This document shows positions 1 to 11,715 of a stretch of 64,000 bases of DNA, piece by piece. The stretch comes from Apoda limacodes (Eukaryota; Arthropoda; Insecta; Lepidoptera; Limacodidae). Every line of letters starts with the position of its first letter. Position 1 is the stretch's first letter. The stretch is taken from the NCBI GenBank assembly GCA_946406115.1, contig OX291544.1, forward strand, positions 28,599,521-28,663,520, given 5' to 3'. The translations under genes and the position numbers were made by a program. The notes under the pieces were generated by a model that saw only the letters and a program-made list of their open reading frames with translations, did not search any database and was not told where the DNA came from.

Positions 1-880
1 ATGTGTAGTTTACTCTAGGTGCATTTCAAAGCAAACCAATTCCACTTTACAATTTAAATATTTGCTGGTGTAAACTTGCGGTCCAATTTAGTTCTAAAAG
101 CTTTCTCTCTACAGTATGAAAAACATGTGGAAATTGCAAATAAACAGGTTTTTAAAAACTAAGCTTTAAATTAGTCTTGCAAGAATATATTACTACACAA
201 GTAATGAGAATTAATAAATAACCAAGGTATGTTATATCTCCAATACTTTTTGCTTAGTATAGTACATGTCTTTCAAAATCTTGTGTAGTGTAACCTACTG
301 TTGTGTTTGTAGTTGTTTTTCAACCACTACTTCCACTGCAAAGTACAAAATTAGCAATAAATGTATATTGCAACTTCATACCCATCGCCTATCAACAATA
401 GTACACTGTGTATTAAGGGCAGTAAGGAGTAAATTACGAACGAGAGGCTATGTAGAAACCTAAAGCTGAAGGCTTTTATGACTCGTGTTTGTAATTTCTG
501 TAGTTCTCGTGTTACACACAATAGTTTTCATGGCGTTTGCAAGTAAATAAATAACAATATTAGGCGGAAAAACTTACAGCCCTAAAAAAATACTTTACAA
601 TTTTTAAAAAAACAATAACAGTTCTTCAAGTTACCTTTGTGTGTAAATTTTCCTTGCTCAATTTTCTCCCGTAAGTACCTTCGATTTTTTACTCACATAC
701 GCACCTTACTTCCATTTTAAACATGCTGTTCATTTTATATAAGAACTGGTCAATATTGATGGCTTTTTTGGACTTCAGAGTGCTCTTCAACATAGAGTAA
801 ATTCCCATAGGGAAAACGGTTTGTATTTTTCGGCAATTTCTCCAAAGTAAGGTAATAGGACATTATCTGTAAATTAACCC
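1..880. other. Gene-free AT-rich stretch
   Basis: I see no gene here. A 65-codon open frame at 266-463 has no recognisable motif and no splice or composition support. No clear repeat was identified. Confidence 0.5.
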
Positions 881-884
881 GAGT

Positions 885-1190
885 AGCGCGTGAATTATAT
901 AGAACGCCGCTTTAATTTATAAGTATAGGTAGGTACGGTTGCCCGCCGTTTTCCGATACCTCGCCTCCCGCGAGCGCCCCCGGCGAAATCAGTGGCAGCT
1001 CCGGCGCAGTGACGTGTACACGCATGTACGTGATTTCACCGCGGCTCTACCCGCTTGCTAGACTCTTTTATAAAAAATACCTAAACTGTTTTCTCACGAT
1101 ATGTGTATACGTATTAGTGTTTTCTTGCAATAGATTGTTTTGTGCTTTACGAACTTGTTTCACTGTCCCGTAATCCCCAAAGCTAGGATA
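885..1190 (+). repeat. 5' LTR region of a decayed LTR retrotransposon
   Basis: The stretch ends just before a primer binding site at 1194. Its parts at about 974-990 and 1114-1187 recur downstream at 1893-1909 and 1910-1983. The shared blocks end in 'cccaaagctag' in both copies. The left boundary is not defined, because the downstream copy lacks the outer part, so the start given is a guess. This is best read as the 5' LTR. Confidence 0.55.
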
Positions 1191-1193
1191 AAG

Positions 1194-1211
1194 TGGCGCC
1201 CAACGTGGGGC
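1194..1211 (+). other. Primer binding site, tRNA-Lys type
   Basis: The 18 bases TGGCGCCCAACGTGGGGC match the reverse complement of the 3' end of insect tRNA-Lys, including the CCA tail. A TGG start immediately after an LTR is the standard place for minus-strand priming by retroelements. It fixes the element's orientation as plus and the LTR end at about 1190. Confidence 0.8.
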
Positions 1212-1274
1212 CCTGTACAGAACAGTGTTAAAACGAACCTAGTTCACAGTGAACCCAGTGACTGTGAAAGTAAC

Positions 1275-1968
1275 ATGCCACGGAAAACGCGAGCCAATCG
1301 AGCAGCGACAGACTGCAAGCCGGAGAACCTCGGGAGCAGCAGCTCCGACGATGATAACTGCGACTCTATGGCGGAGACGCGCGCCCAGGAGGGCGTCATT
1401 CCTGCTTACGCACTATTCGCGCGCAGCTGAGGAGATGCGCGTCCAGGGGGGCACCGCTTTCGGCTACAAACCTTTCGCGCCCGATACAGCTGCGGAGATG
1501 CGCGCCCAGGGGGGCGCCGCTACCGGCTACGAACGTTTCGCACCCGACACAGCCGAGGAGATGCGCGCCCAGGGGGGCGCCGCTACAGGCTACGCACGTT
1601 TCGCACCCGATGCAGCCGAGGTGACGCGCGCCCAGGGGAGCGCCGCTACCGTCGACGCACGTTTCGCGCCCGACGCGACTAAGGCGAGTGCCCAGGAGGG
1701 CGCCGCGTTTAACGGGGCACACACTGTTGGACCCGTTGGCCTTAATGCTGAGCGACTTTTAACGACAATGATGGAGTCGTTTGCACGAACACAGGCTGAG
1801 ACCAACCGCACCTTAATGGAAACCTTACGCTCCCTTCACGGCAATCAATGGAACCCAGTTGCGACGACTAAATTTTTCAAGGTGCACTGTCAGGCGCCCC
1901 CGGCGAAATTAGTGTTTTCTTGCAATAGATTGTTTTATGCTTTACAAACTTGTTTCACTGTCCCGTAA
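1275..1968 (+). pseudogene. Gag-like fragment with tandem peptide repeat, frameshifted
   Basis: A frame starting MPRKTRANRAA at 1275 follows the primer binding site and runs to a TGA at 1428-1430. The adjacent frame continues from there to 1968. The break falls at the end of the first peptide repeat, where about 5 bases are missing compared with the later units, so the two frames were once one. After the repeats comes a segment around MMESFARTQAETNRTLMETL, likely a helical part of gag. No zinc knuckle, protease or polymerase follows. The frame runs straight into the 3' LTR remnant, so most of the element is deleted. The family (Ty3/Gypsy-like or other) cannot be decided from this fragment. 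What I infer rather than see is that it was a gag gene. Confidence 0.6.
1369..1725 (+). repeat. Tandem ~60-63 bp coding repeat, about 6 units
   Basis: The units encode variants of AEEMRAQGGAATGYARFAPD. The six read from AETRAQEG... through AEEMRVQGG, AEMRAQGG, EEMRAQGG and EVTRAQGS to KASAQEG. The central units differ by only a few residues, and the outer ones are more diverged. The repeat is GC-rich compared with its surroundings. Confidence 0.8.
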
Positions 1969-1986
1969 TACCCAAAGCTAGCCTAA
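1893..1986 (+). repeat. 3' LTR remnant with internal deletion
   Basis: The sequence matches the 5' LTR in two blocks (like 974-990 and 1114-1187) joined directly. About 124 bases are missing at a short 'att' homology. It abuts the end of the gag-like frame, so the element between is reduced to about 0.7 kb. Confidence 0.65.
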
Positions 1987-2734
1987 ACCCATTTTTTTCT
2001 TGTTTCTCAAAATAATACAACTTCAGTCTACAAGTCAAAAGTCTTTAGATGGTATCAGGTTTTAATTTGTTTCTTGAGTCGTAATTACAGTATCTGGCGG
2101 TGTCGTATTTATATGTTTTGGAGGTTGAAAATAAAAAAAACTTACCAAAATACAAATGGTGGTAAAAGAAGTGTAGCCATCTTGCGGCATCTAGAGAATT
2201 TATGAATTGAAAAGTTTGGGCTAAAGTTAAACGTAAAGTGGACAGCTTGACTATGTGTTCTCATACATTTCTAGGGTTCCGTACCACAAAAAAAAACGAA
2301 ACCCTTATATGATCACTTATGGGACGGTTTTCCGTCTACCTGTCTGTTTTTCGTCTGGAGTTATGAAGTTAAATTTAATACAAAATACTTACATTTACGG
2401 TCCCATACAACTGTAAAAATACTAGGTTCCAAATCAACGCAATAAAAAAATACGGCCATCTGCATATTTTGTCAGTCGCAAATAATCAAAACCTACAGCT
2501 ATACAGGGTACCTGCCGTTGACCTGGACTTATGATGTTTCCCTTGTTTGGTTCATGGGTTCCTAGAGGTTCAGGAACAACATAGCTCACTGAATTTCGAA
2601 GATATTGATAGTCAAATTCAAGTCATTTTTACAAATAATTTTGTATTTTATTTGTCTTTTTATTTAAATATTGAATCAATTAATCGAATTTAAAGAACTT
2701 ATATATAGTTATAAATACAATAAAAATAACCTAA
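1987..2734. repeat. Gene-free; contains a 'gggttccgta' family repeat
   Basis: From about 2273 to 2640 the sequence holds 'agggttccgtacc', runs of A, and a 'gacggttttccgtctacctgtctg' type segment. This short repeat family recurs at about 6886, 11591, 29365, 45637 and 59092. No coding potential is seen. Exact ends are unclear. Confidence 0.5.
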
Positions 2735-5401
2735 CTATAAATAAAAAATATCCTCTAAAAAATCATGCGGCATAGTGGTGCCCAGAATGCTGGCAGCGTT
2801 ACCTCTTTGGATCGCCAAACTGATCCTTTGGCAGAGAAAACTGCCAGCCCTCCGGTCACCCGATGCCTCGACCATTTGCGCGGAAAAGTCACTGACGAGT
2901 TTTTTTGCGTCCGGTCCCCACGGCCCAAAAGTCTCAACTCCAAACGGCACAAAAATGAAACTTGCCTCAAGATTGGCATATTTACGCCGCTTGCGGGCTT
3001 CAGCATACGCCGCTGCGGCGCCAGCGTTCTTTGAGGTCGTTGGTAAATTAGACGCCGCCAGCGTGTCAACGCAGGTGGCATCCCACAACAAAGACTTACC
3101 AAGCTTCCATGGCCCCAAAGTAGAACCGTCAGGCCTCTTGCCATCGGTGCGGAAAATTCCACTTGGCTCTAAAATGGCCGGGAGCCGAGACGAGGTTAGG
3201 GCCCGACGGATAATATCATTTAAGGCCGAGTGTCGCGAAAAGCGGCCGGCGCTTTTTCCACAGGATAGGCCGTGATAGCCAAACTGCTCGACCCTTTTGC
3301 CGCAAATACAGGTGTGTGGCTGCACTAATCGAAGCCCCAGGCGTAGGCACACAGCTAATGATAAAGTCTGTCTGTCGAGCAGAGTGCCTATCGTCGCGGA
3401 AGGCAGTGCCCTTAACCAGTGGCCTGATTCTCGTTCAGATACGGCTAGCAAACGGGCACGCTGACGTGGTTCTATAGCGGTTGAGATAAGGGAGGAACTA
3501 ACTTTTCTGCATAAAGGTTCGTCCCAAAGTCTCTGCAAATTTCTAATCAAAGAATCCAGAGGCAATAGCAAATTTGGATGGTTCCAAAAAGGGCAGCAAC
3601 GTAAAACATAAGTGAATTTAGGTACAAATAAACAAAAACGAATAATTGAAAGAGCCATATGGGGGTTAATTTGATCAAGTTAATCATCTGCTGTGCTAAA
3701 ATTTTGTATTTTTTCATCTAAATAGGTTGGGAGTGCTTCCTCTAGGATTGGAGCACCTAGGAGCATAAGATGTGACTTTGACAAAATTTTAATATTTGGG
3801 GCCAAGCTATTAAATTTGCTCAACAAATCAGATTTTAAATTAACACTTAAAGAATCCGAAATATAAAGTTCACACTTATTAAAATTTAGATCCAAACCTA
3901 TGGCGTTGAATTCATAAATGAGCGTGCGGAGGTCTTCAAAAACAGTAGTAGCATCGCCGCCTAGGGTTCCGTCATCTAAATACCATAAATTAAAAGCGGA
4001 ATTGAGCTTCGAAATTGTTGAATGTATCGCTAAACTGAAAATGGCTGGTCCAAGTGGATCGCCTTGTTGACATCCAACTGAAGAAAACAGGATTTTTTCT
4101 TTATAGAACAATTGGGAAGGTTCCGAATAACACTGCCAAAGATAGGGGAAAATTATGGTCATTTTTTCTCTTATGTGTTTAAGTAGTGTGCCCCTATCAA
4201 TTAAGTTAAATGCGTTCCTCACATCAACTTTTAAAAACACTTCGCCCCCCTTATTTAAAATGAAAGAGCGCGCTGCATGTACGGCGGCTTCACATCCGCC
4301 TCGAATGCTAAAGCCCAGTTGCGTGGGGCAAAATTAAGATGATATCTGTGGAAGGATGATTTTTGCGGCAATTTTAGAGGCAATTCGCCTTAAGGTGCAC
4401 CCTACTGCTATTGTTCTAATGCTACCATCTTTTTTTAGAAGGGCACATAAATTTGCCCCATAAAGAATCTTCGTAATTGCCTCGGGAACCACACCTGACA
4501 ACATAAGGTTTATACGTGCGGTTAGGCTGTTAAGTAGATCGTTGCCTACATCCCCTACAGAGCCACTTAACAGGTCCTTGTAGTTCTGTGGCGAGAGACC
4601 GTCGAGGCCACCGGCTGAAGCGGGCTTGAATGAAAAGATAGCAGCACGGGCGTCATCAGGGCTCACGTGAGGAGTGAGGTCACCTGGTTGTGGTGAGTCA
4701 GGGAGGCGACAAGTGACACCAGCCTGTGGATGCTTAGAAAGCAGAGCATCTAAAGTCTCTGTTGTATCCGGTGCGATGACATCGCTCAAGAACAAAAGCT
4801 GCGCAGCGCCTCTTATATCGCCATCACTCACTTTGTCCTCAACAAGGTGGGAGATGTTATTGCGAGGACGATGATTTCCATGTCTGTAAGCGACAATAGA
4901 AGTTAATAAAGGAGATAGTTGCAGTGGAGCTGAACAGTTATTTTTTATCTTCTGTGTAAGGTTGGCTCCCGTGTTGTCCTCAGGTGTTGCGTGGAGGGTT
5001 TTGTACGCGAAAGTTAACAAGAGTTCCCAGTTCTCTGTTGTGCTGTGGTTGATTATCTTTTGGATGACTTTATGAAGGGCCTGTGCTACACTTTTCCGAG
5101 CACCTCGAGGAATCCGTTTTAAGAGAGGCAATGTTGAACGCAACCCTCCCAATGATTTACAAAGGTTGTCGGTGTTGAGTGGAGTTTGTGGCTCCGATGA
5201 AGCGAGGTCCAATGCGGAACCAGTAATGGGCTGGGCAAGTGGCGGTGCAGGGCGAGGCTTATGTTTTTTGCCAAAATGAATGTTGAGCCCTTTACGGCCT
5301 TTGCAGAGCTGAGAACATAAGTCACATAGAATAATTTCGTTCACAGAAGTAGTCGGAGCGCTGGCAAGCAACGACGATGGGGTAGACAACGAAATGGACA
5401 T
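2735..5401 (-). pseudogene. RLE-type non-LTR retrotransposon, copy A (broken)
   Basis: This is a reverse transcriptase of a non-LTR element, read from 5401 down to 2735. Residues 26-47 form a C-x2-C-x12-H-x4-H zinc finger like those at the N-terminus of R2-group elements. The RT core follows, with QQGDPLGP and a YLDDG active site. The C-terminal part has a C-x-C-x9-H-x3-C finger and a P-D...W-D-x-T signature, as in restriction-like endonuclease (RLE) elements. Three lesions are visible: a TTA-to-TAA nonsense codon at 4334-4336 not shared with copy B, an in-frame TAA at 3680-3682 shared with copy B, and a 264-base in-frame deletion near 3535 with a short 'gc' homology at its ends. This copy keeps the true 3' end of the frame (...DFLEDIFYL). 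The element's own 5' and 3' ends and target site are not defined. Confidence 0.85.
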
Positions 5402-6880
5402 GGATCGTTAGTTTTGAGATAATAAAAATACTTAACGATACAAAAGCATAAAGAAGAAAATTAAAAATTAAATTATTGGAAACAGTATGACAAAAACACT
5501 TTAGAGATTGTAGAGGATTACACAAATTCACAACACTTCTTTGCAGATCTTGAATCCGAAAATTAGTTAAGATTTCTGGCATCTGAACGAAAGTCAGTTT
5601 TATAAAAGGTCATCAAGTATAGAGTTTCTCGAGTAGGTTAGTGGATGGATAAGTTGGTAATCAATAATAAATGTAGAATAATCTTTTCGGTGAATAAATA
5701 TTATAAGCTTCTTGGTTCTCAGCAACAACATCAACCACTTGGCAACAATGGTAGGTTGTCTTGACAACCACCCAAACACTTGTCAAATTCCAACTCTGTT
5801 ATTTTACAATAATCATTTTTTTATGTCATATTAAAAAGTAATGATGAATTTGAAGCTAATATGCCGAAAATATGCTTTTATCCGAAAATCTTTTATATAA
5901 CTGATAAGTGAATAGACGTTTTGTACGCAAGTGTGCCCTTTTCTGTGCATTGACAGATCAATGTTTATTTATCAAGTAAATTCACAGTAAATTATTTGTA
6001 GTACACGGAGAATGTTAAAAACTTATCACTGTTACACAACGTCAGTATAATTTGTTGTAAAAAGTAGTAAATTGTTATTAAAGTAAGGTATTTCCTATTA
6101 AAATTATTTTATTTTGAAAATAACGTGTTTGTTTGTTGACAGTGACAATTTTATTTAAATTTACAATATTTAAATAAAGATTTGTAAATTATAATTATAA
6201 TCAGAGGTAAGGTATAGATCTTACCAATAGTAAAGCTACGTCTGACCAAAAAACAAATTCCATTCTGAAAAAAATACTAATTATAAATTTAAAATAATAA
6301 TTATGAGTAGATTTTAAAGCGGTATAACCCTAATAAGGTTTTATCAGTTACAGACTTACTAAGTTGATATTTTGCTATTTTTTTATTTATGAAGATAAAT
6401 AAATTTACAAAAATTGGCTTAACTTATACGAATAAACTAAAACTAAAGTTCAAAACTTGTCTTTATGACATATACACTTACTTAATATAGGTACCTAATT
6501 AAAAAAACAGCATTATTATGTTATTACTAACTCTAATCAGGCATGAAATTTTAACTCTGTTCGGTTTTCTTTTCTAACAAGACCCTCTTACCTTAATGTA
6601 AAATTCCATCTTATCGAGTAGGCGGTCCTTACATTGTCTTAACAGCTCATTTACATGTGTTTTACGCTTAAGCACCATTCAACGTCGCTAGAGATTGTTA
6701 CAAGAGAACGGAGTAGAGTATTGTCATAATAATGAAAACGAGCACATTCCATTTTAATTTTTAACTGTACTTTGCTTTAATTTGCGGTTTGTTCAGCAGC
6801 AAAACAAAAAATATTTTTCTGTAATGTGTAAGTATGTAGAATGGGATACATTGATCAATTAAAACATTGAACTGGTCGTA
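5402..6880. other. Noncoding stretch upstream of copy A
   Basis: This AT-rich DNA is duplicated almost base for base at 10107-11585. It may be the 5' untranslated region of the retrotransposon, old flanking DNA, or both. I cannot place the element's 5' end. The 86-codon frame at its start has no recognisable motif. Confidence 0.5.
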
Positions 6881-6885
6881 TTTTT

Positions 6886-7210
6886 AAGGTTCCCTAAAAA
6901 TAAGACTTCGCTGTCCGTCCGCCCGCCTGTCAGTAGGCTGTATCTCATGAACCGTGATAGTTAGACAGTTGAAATTTTTGCAGAAGATGTATTTCTGTTG
7001 CCGCTATAACAACAAATAGAAAAAAATAAATAGTAAGGGAGGCTCCCATACAACAAACGTGATTTTTTTGCTCGTTTTTACTCGATATTGATACTCGATA
7101 TTGCAACAGGCAGACGCTTAAAATATTCATAGAATATTAAGTTATATATTCACTTTAATTGTTTGTTGTATGGGAGCTTCCCTTACTATTTATTATTTTC
7201 TATTTGTATC
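6886..7210. repeat. Foldback repeat, collapsed copy (unit A)
   Basis: It holds the left arm of the palindrome seen in unit B at 11716-12205, joined directly to the distal end of the right arm at about 7157. The loop and most of the right arm are missing. It begins with a 'ggttccctaaaa...ctgtccgtccg' segment of the 'gggttccgta' repeat family. Confidence 0.65.
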
Positions 7211-7376
7211 TGATAACTATTATGACGGCAGTTTAGTTTAAATCGAATTTTAGACGGTTATTTAGATCTTTAAAATAGTAAAGAAGAACGACTTACAGTT
7301 TTTTAATTTAATATTTACAATCTTTCAGTCGCAGTAATATCGCTGAAGCATTGATATAAATTGACCGTCAGTGCTA

Positions 7377-10106
7377 AACCCCAAACGGCACAAAAATGAA
7401 ACTTGCCTCAAGATTGGCATATTTACGCCGCTTGCGGGTTTCAGCATACGCCGCTGCGGCGCCAGCGTTCTTTGAGGTCGTTGGTAAATGAGACGCCGCC
7501 AGCGTGTCAACGAAGGTGGCATCCCACAACAAAGACTTACCAAGCTTCCATGGCCCCAAAGTAGAACCGTCAGGCCTCTTGCCATCGGTGCGGAAAATTC
7601 CACTTGGCTCTAAAATGGCCGGGAGCCGAGACGAGGTTAGGGCCCGACGGATAATATCATTTAAGGCCGAGTGTCGCGAAAAGCGGCCGGCGCTTTTTCC
7701 ACAGGATAGGCCGTGATAGCCAAACTGCTCGACCCTTTTGCCGCAAATACAGGTGTGTGGCTGCACTAATCGAAGCCCCAGGCGTAGGCACACAGCTAAT
7801 GATAAAGTCTGTCTGTCGAGCAGAGTGCCTATCGTCGCGGAAGGCAGTGCCCTTAACCAGTGGCCTGATTCTCGTTCAGATACGGCTAGCAAACGGGCAC
7901 GCTGACGTGGTTCTATAGCGGTTGAGATAAGGGAGGAACTAACTTTTCTGCATAAAGGTTCGTCCCAAAGTCTCTGCGATTTTGTGAAAGATGGAGGATC
8001 CATACCATGACACGCTGAACGCCAAGCCTGCGTGGCCAATGTCAAGTATGGGACCTCGACGGAACCCAAAAAAAGGCCAGTAATCTTACCGTAGAGATCA
8101 CACGTACTGTTGACAGAGGACAAGAAAGCTGGGAGGGCAACAGCGGTAATGCTCCGGATTCCCAAACCACCATGTCTGATAGGAAGAGAGGCCTGCGACC
8201 AGGCACGCTCATCTAAGGGGCAGTTTAAAATTTTGGTAAGCAAATTTCTAATCAAAGAATCCAGAGGCAATAGCAAATTTGGATGGTTCCAAAAAGGGCA
8301 GCAACGTAAAACATAAGTGAATTTAGGTACAAATAAACAAAAACGAATAATTGAAAGAGCCATATGGGGGTTAATTTGATCAAGTTAATCATCTGCTGTG
8401 CTAAAATTTTGTATTTTTTCATCTAAATAGGTTGGGAGTGCTTCCTCTAGGATTGGAGCACCTAGGAGCATAAGATGAGAATTTGACAAAATTTTAATAT
8501 TTGGGGCCAAGCTATTAAATTTGCTCAACAAATCAGATTTTAAATTAACACTTAAAGAATCCGAAATATAAAGTTCACACTTATCAACATTTAGATCCAA
8601 ACCTATGGCGTTGAATTCATAAATGAGCGTGCGGAGGTCTTCAAAAACAGTAGTAGCATCGCCGCCTAGGGTTCCGTCATCTAAATACCATAAATTAAAA
8701 GCGGAATTGAGCTTCGAAATTGTTAAATGTATCGCTAAACTGAAAATGGCTGGTCCAAGTGGATCGCCTTGTTGACATCCAACTGAAGAAAACAGGATTT
8801 TTTCTTTATAGAACAATTGGGAAGGTTCCGAATAACACTGCCAAAGATAGGGGAAAATTATGGTCATTTTTTCTCTTATGTGTTTAAGTAGTGTGCCCCT
8901 ATCAATTAAGTTAAATGCGTTCCTCACATCAACTTTTAAAAACACTTCGCCCCCCTTATTTAAAATGAAAGAGCGCGCTGCATGTACGGCGGCTTCACAT
9001 CCGCCTCGAATGCTAAAGCCCAGTTGCGTGGGGCAAAATAAAGATGATATCTGTGGAAGGGTGATTTTTGTGGCAATTTTAGAGGCAATTCGCCTTAAGG
9101 TGCACCCTACTGCTATTGTTCTAATGCCACCATCTTTTTTTAGAAGGGCACATAAATTTGCCCCATAAAGAATCTTCGTAATTGCCTCGGGAACCACACC
9201 TGACAACATAAGGTTTATAAGTGCGGTTAGGCTGTTAAGTAGATCGTTGCCTACATCCCCTACAGAGCCACTTAACAGGTCCTTGTAGTTCTGTGGCGAG
9301 AGACCGTCGAGGCCACCGGCTGAAGCGGGCTTGAATGAAAAGATAGCAGCACGGACGTCATCAGGGCTCACGTGAGGAGTGAGGTCACCTGGTTGTGGTG
9401 AGTCAGGGAGGCGACAAGTGACACCAGCCTGTGGATGCTTAGAAAGCAGAGCATCTAAAGTCTCTGTTGTATCCGGTGCGATGACATCGCTCAAGAACAA
9501 AAGCTGCGCAGCGCCTCTTATATCGCCATCACTCACTTTGTCCTCAACAAGGTGGGAGATGTTATTGCGAGGACGATGATTTCCATGTCTGTAAGCGACA
9601 ATAGAAGTTAATAAAGGAGATAGTTGCAGTGGAGCTGAACAGTTATTTTTTATCTTCTGTGTACGGTTGGCTCCCGTGTTGTCCTCAGGTGTTGCGTGGA
9701 GGGTTCTGTACGCGAAAGTTAACAAGAGTTCCCAGTTCTCTGTTGTGCTGTGGTTGATTATTTTTTGGATGACTTTATGAAGGGCCTGTGCTACACTTTG
9801 CCGAGCACCTCGAGGAATCCGTTTTAAGAGAGGCAATGTTGAACGCAACCCTCCCAATGATTTACAAAGGTTGTCGGTGTTGAGTGGAGTTTGTGGATCC
9901 GATGAAGCGAGGTCCAATGTGGAACCAGTAATGGGCTGGGCAAGTGGCGGTGCAGGGCGAGGCTTATGTTTTTTGCCAAAATGAATGTTGAGCCCTTTAC
10001 GGCCTTTGCAGAGCTGAGAACATAAGTCACATAGAATAATTTCGTTCACAGAAGTAGTCGGAGCGCTGGCAAGCAACGACGATGGGGTAGACAACGAAAT
10101 GGACAT
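7377..10106 (-). pseudogene. RLE-type non-LTR retrotransposon, copy B (3' truncated)
   Basis: A 573-codon frame (10106 to 8385) carries the zinc finger (C26, C29, H42, H47), the RT core with QQGDPLGP at 445-452 and YLDDG at 474-478, and ends at a TAA at 8385-8387. Translation resumes in the same frame after the stop and continues to 7377. That part has the thumb region, a C-x-C-x9-H-x3-C finger (C205, C207, H217, C221 counted from the methionine at 8363) and a P-D (264-265)...D281-x-T endonuclease signature. Copy B keeps the 88 residues lost from copy A and lacks A's nonsense codon. It loses the last ~70 residues at the duplication junction. The R2-superclade label follows from the domain order; the precise clade is not settled. 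Confidence 0.85.
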
Positions 10107-11585
10107 GGATCGTTAGTTTTGAGATAATAAAAATACTTAACGATACAAAAGCATAAAGAAGAAAATTAAAAATTAAATTATTGGAAACAGTATGACAAAA
10201 ACACTTTAGAGATTGTAGAGGATTACACAAATTCACAACACTTCTTTGCAGATCTTGAATCCGAAAATTAGTTAAGATTTCTGGCATCTGAACGAAAGTC
10301 AGTTTTATAAAAGGTCATCAAGTATAGAGTTTCTCGAGTAGGTTAGTGGATGGATAAGTTGGTAATCAATAATAAATGTAGAATAATCTTTTCGGTGAAT
10401 AAATATTATAAGCTTCTTGGTTCTCAGCAACAACATCAACCACTTGGCAACAATGGTAGGTTGTCTTGACAACCACCCAAACACTTGTCAAATTCCAACT
10501 CTGTTATTTTACAATAATCATTTTTTTATGTCATATTAAAAAGTAATGATGAATTTGAAGCTAATATGCCGAAAATATGCTTTTATCCGAAAATCTTTTA
10601 TATAACTGATAAGTGAATAGACGTTTTGTACGCAAGTGTGCCCTTTTCTGTGCATTGACAGATCAATGTTTATTTATCAAGTAAATTCACAGTAAATTAT
10701 TTGTAGTACACGGAGAATGTTAAAAACTTATCACTGTTACACAACGTCAGTATAATTTGTTGTAAAAAGTAGTAAATTGTTATTAAAGTAAGGTATTTCC
10801 TATTAAAATTATTTTATTTTGAAAATAACGTGTTTGTTTGTTGACAGTGACAATTTTATTTAAATTTACAATATTTAAATAAAGATTTGTAAATTATAAT
10901 TATAATCAGAGGTAAGGTATAGATCTTACCAATAGTAAAGCTACGTCTGACCAAAAAACAAATTCCATTCTGAAAAAAATACTAATTATAAATTTAAAAT
11001 AATAATTATGAGTAGATTTTAAAGCGGTATAACCCTAATAAGGTTTTATCAGTTACAGACTTACTAAGTTGATATTTTGCTATTTTTTTATTTATGAAGA
11101 TAAATAAATTTACAAAAATTGGCTTAACTTATACGAATAAACTAAAACTAAAGTTCAAAACTTGTCTTTATGACATATACACTTACTTAATATAGGTACC
11201 TAATTAAAAAAACAGCATTATTATGTTATTACTAACTCTAATCAGGCATGAAATTTTAACTCTGTTCGGTTTTCTTTTCTAACAAGACCCTCTTACCTTA
11301 ATGTAAAATTCCATCTTATCGAGTAGGCGGTCCTTACATTGTCTTAACAGCTCATTTACATGTGTTTTACGCTTAAGCACCATTCAACGTCGCTAGAGAT
11401 TGTTACAAGAGAACGGAGAAGAGTATTGTCATAATAATGAAAACGAGCACATTCCATTTTAATTTTTAACCGTACTTTGCTTTAATTTGCGGTTTGTTCA
11501 GCAGCAAAACAAAAAATATTTTTCTGTAATGTGTAAGTATGTAGAATGGGATACATTGATCAATTAAAACATTGAACTGGTCGTA
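10107..11585. other. Noncoding stretch upstream of copy B
   Basis: It is the near-identical partner of 5402-6880. No gene was found. A few substitutions are visible near its right end, for example 'gagtagagta' against 'gagaagagta'. Confidence 0.5.
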
Positions 11586-11715
11586 TTTTTAAGGTTCCTT
11601 AAAAATAAGACTTCGCTGTCCGTCCGCCCGCCTGTCACTAGGCTGTATCTCATGAACCGTGATAGTTAGACAGTTGAAATTTTTGCAGAAGATGTATTTC
11701 TGTTGCCGCTATAAC

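Larger units (their letters stand above)
2936..7376. repeat. Direct tandem duplication, unit A
   Basis: Unit A matches unit B (7377-12370) along its whole length in the same orientation. Offsets step from 4441 to 4705 at a 264-base deletion, then to 4994 after a second deletion in a hairpin near 7140-7165. Identity is very high; most of the 1.4 kb noncoding flank is identical by eye. The unit starts inside the retrotransposon frame and ends at 'gtcagtgcta'. Confidence 0.9.

Noticed and set aside
266..463. 65-codon plus-strand frame
   Set aside because: No motif, no splice or composition support; expected by chance at this length.
1396..1811. Minus-strand open frames across the gag repeat
   Set aside because: Antisense shadows of a GC-rich coding repeat; the plus-strand frame fits the primer site and LTR orientation.
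5119..5325. Alternate minus-strand frames over the retrotransposon, and the plus-strand frames at 2775-3275, 4155-4337 and 4674-4874 (and copies in unit B)
   Set aside because: Shadows of the main RT frame; no independent motif.
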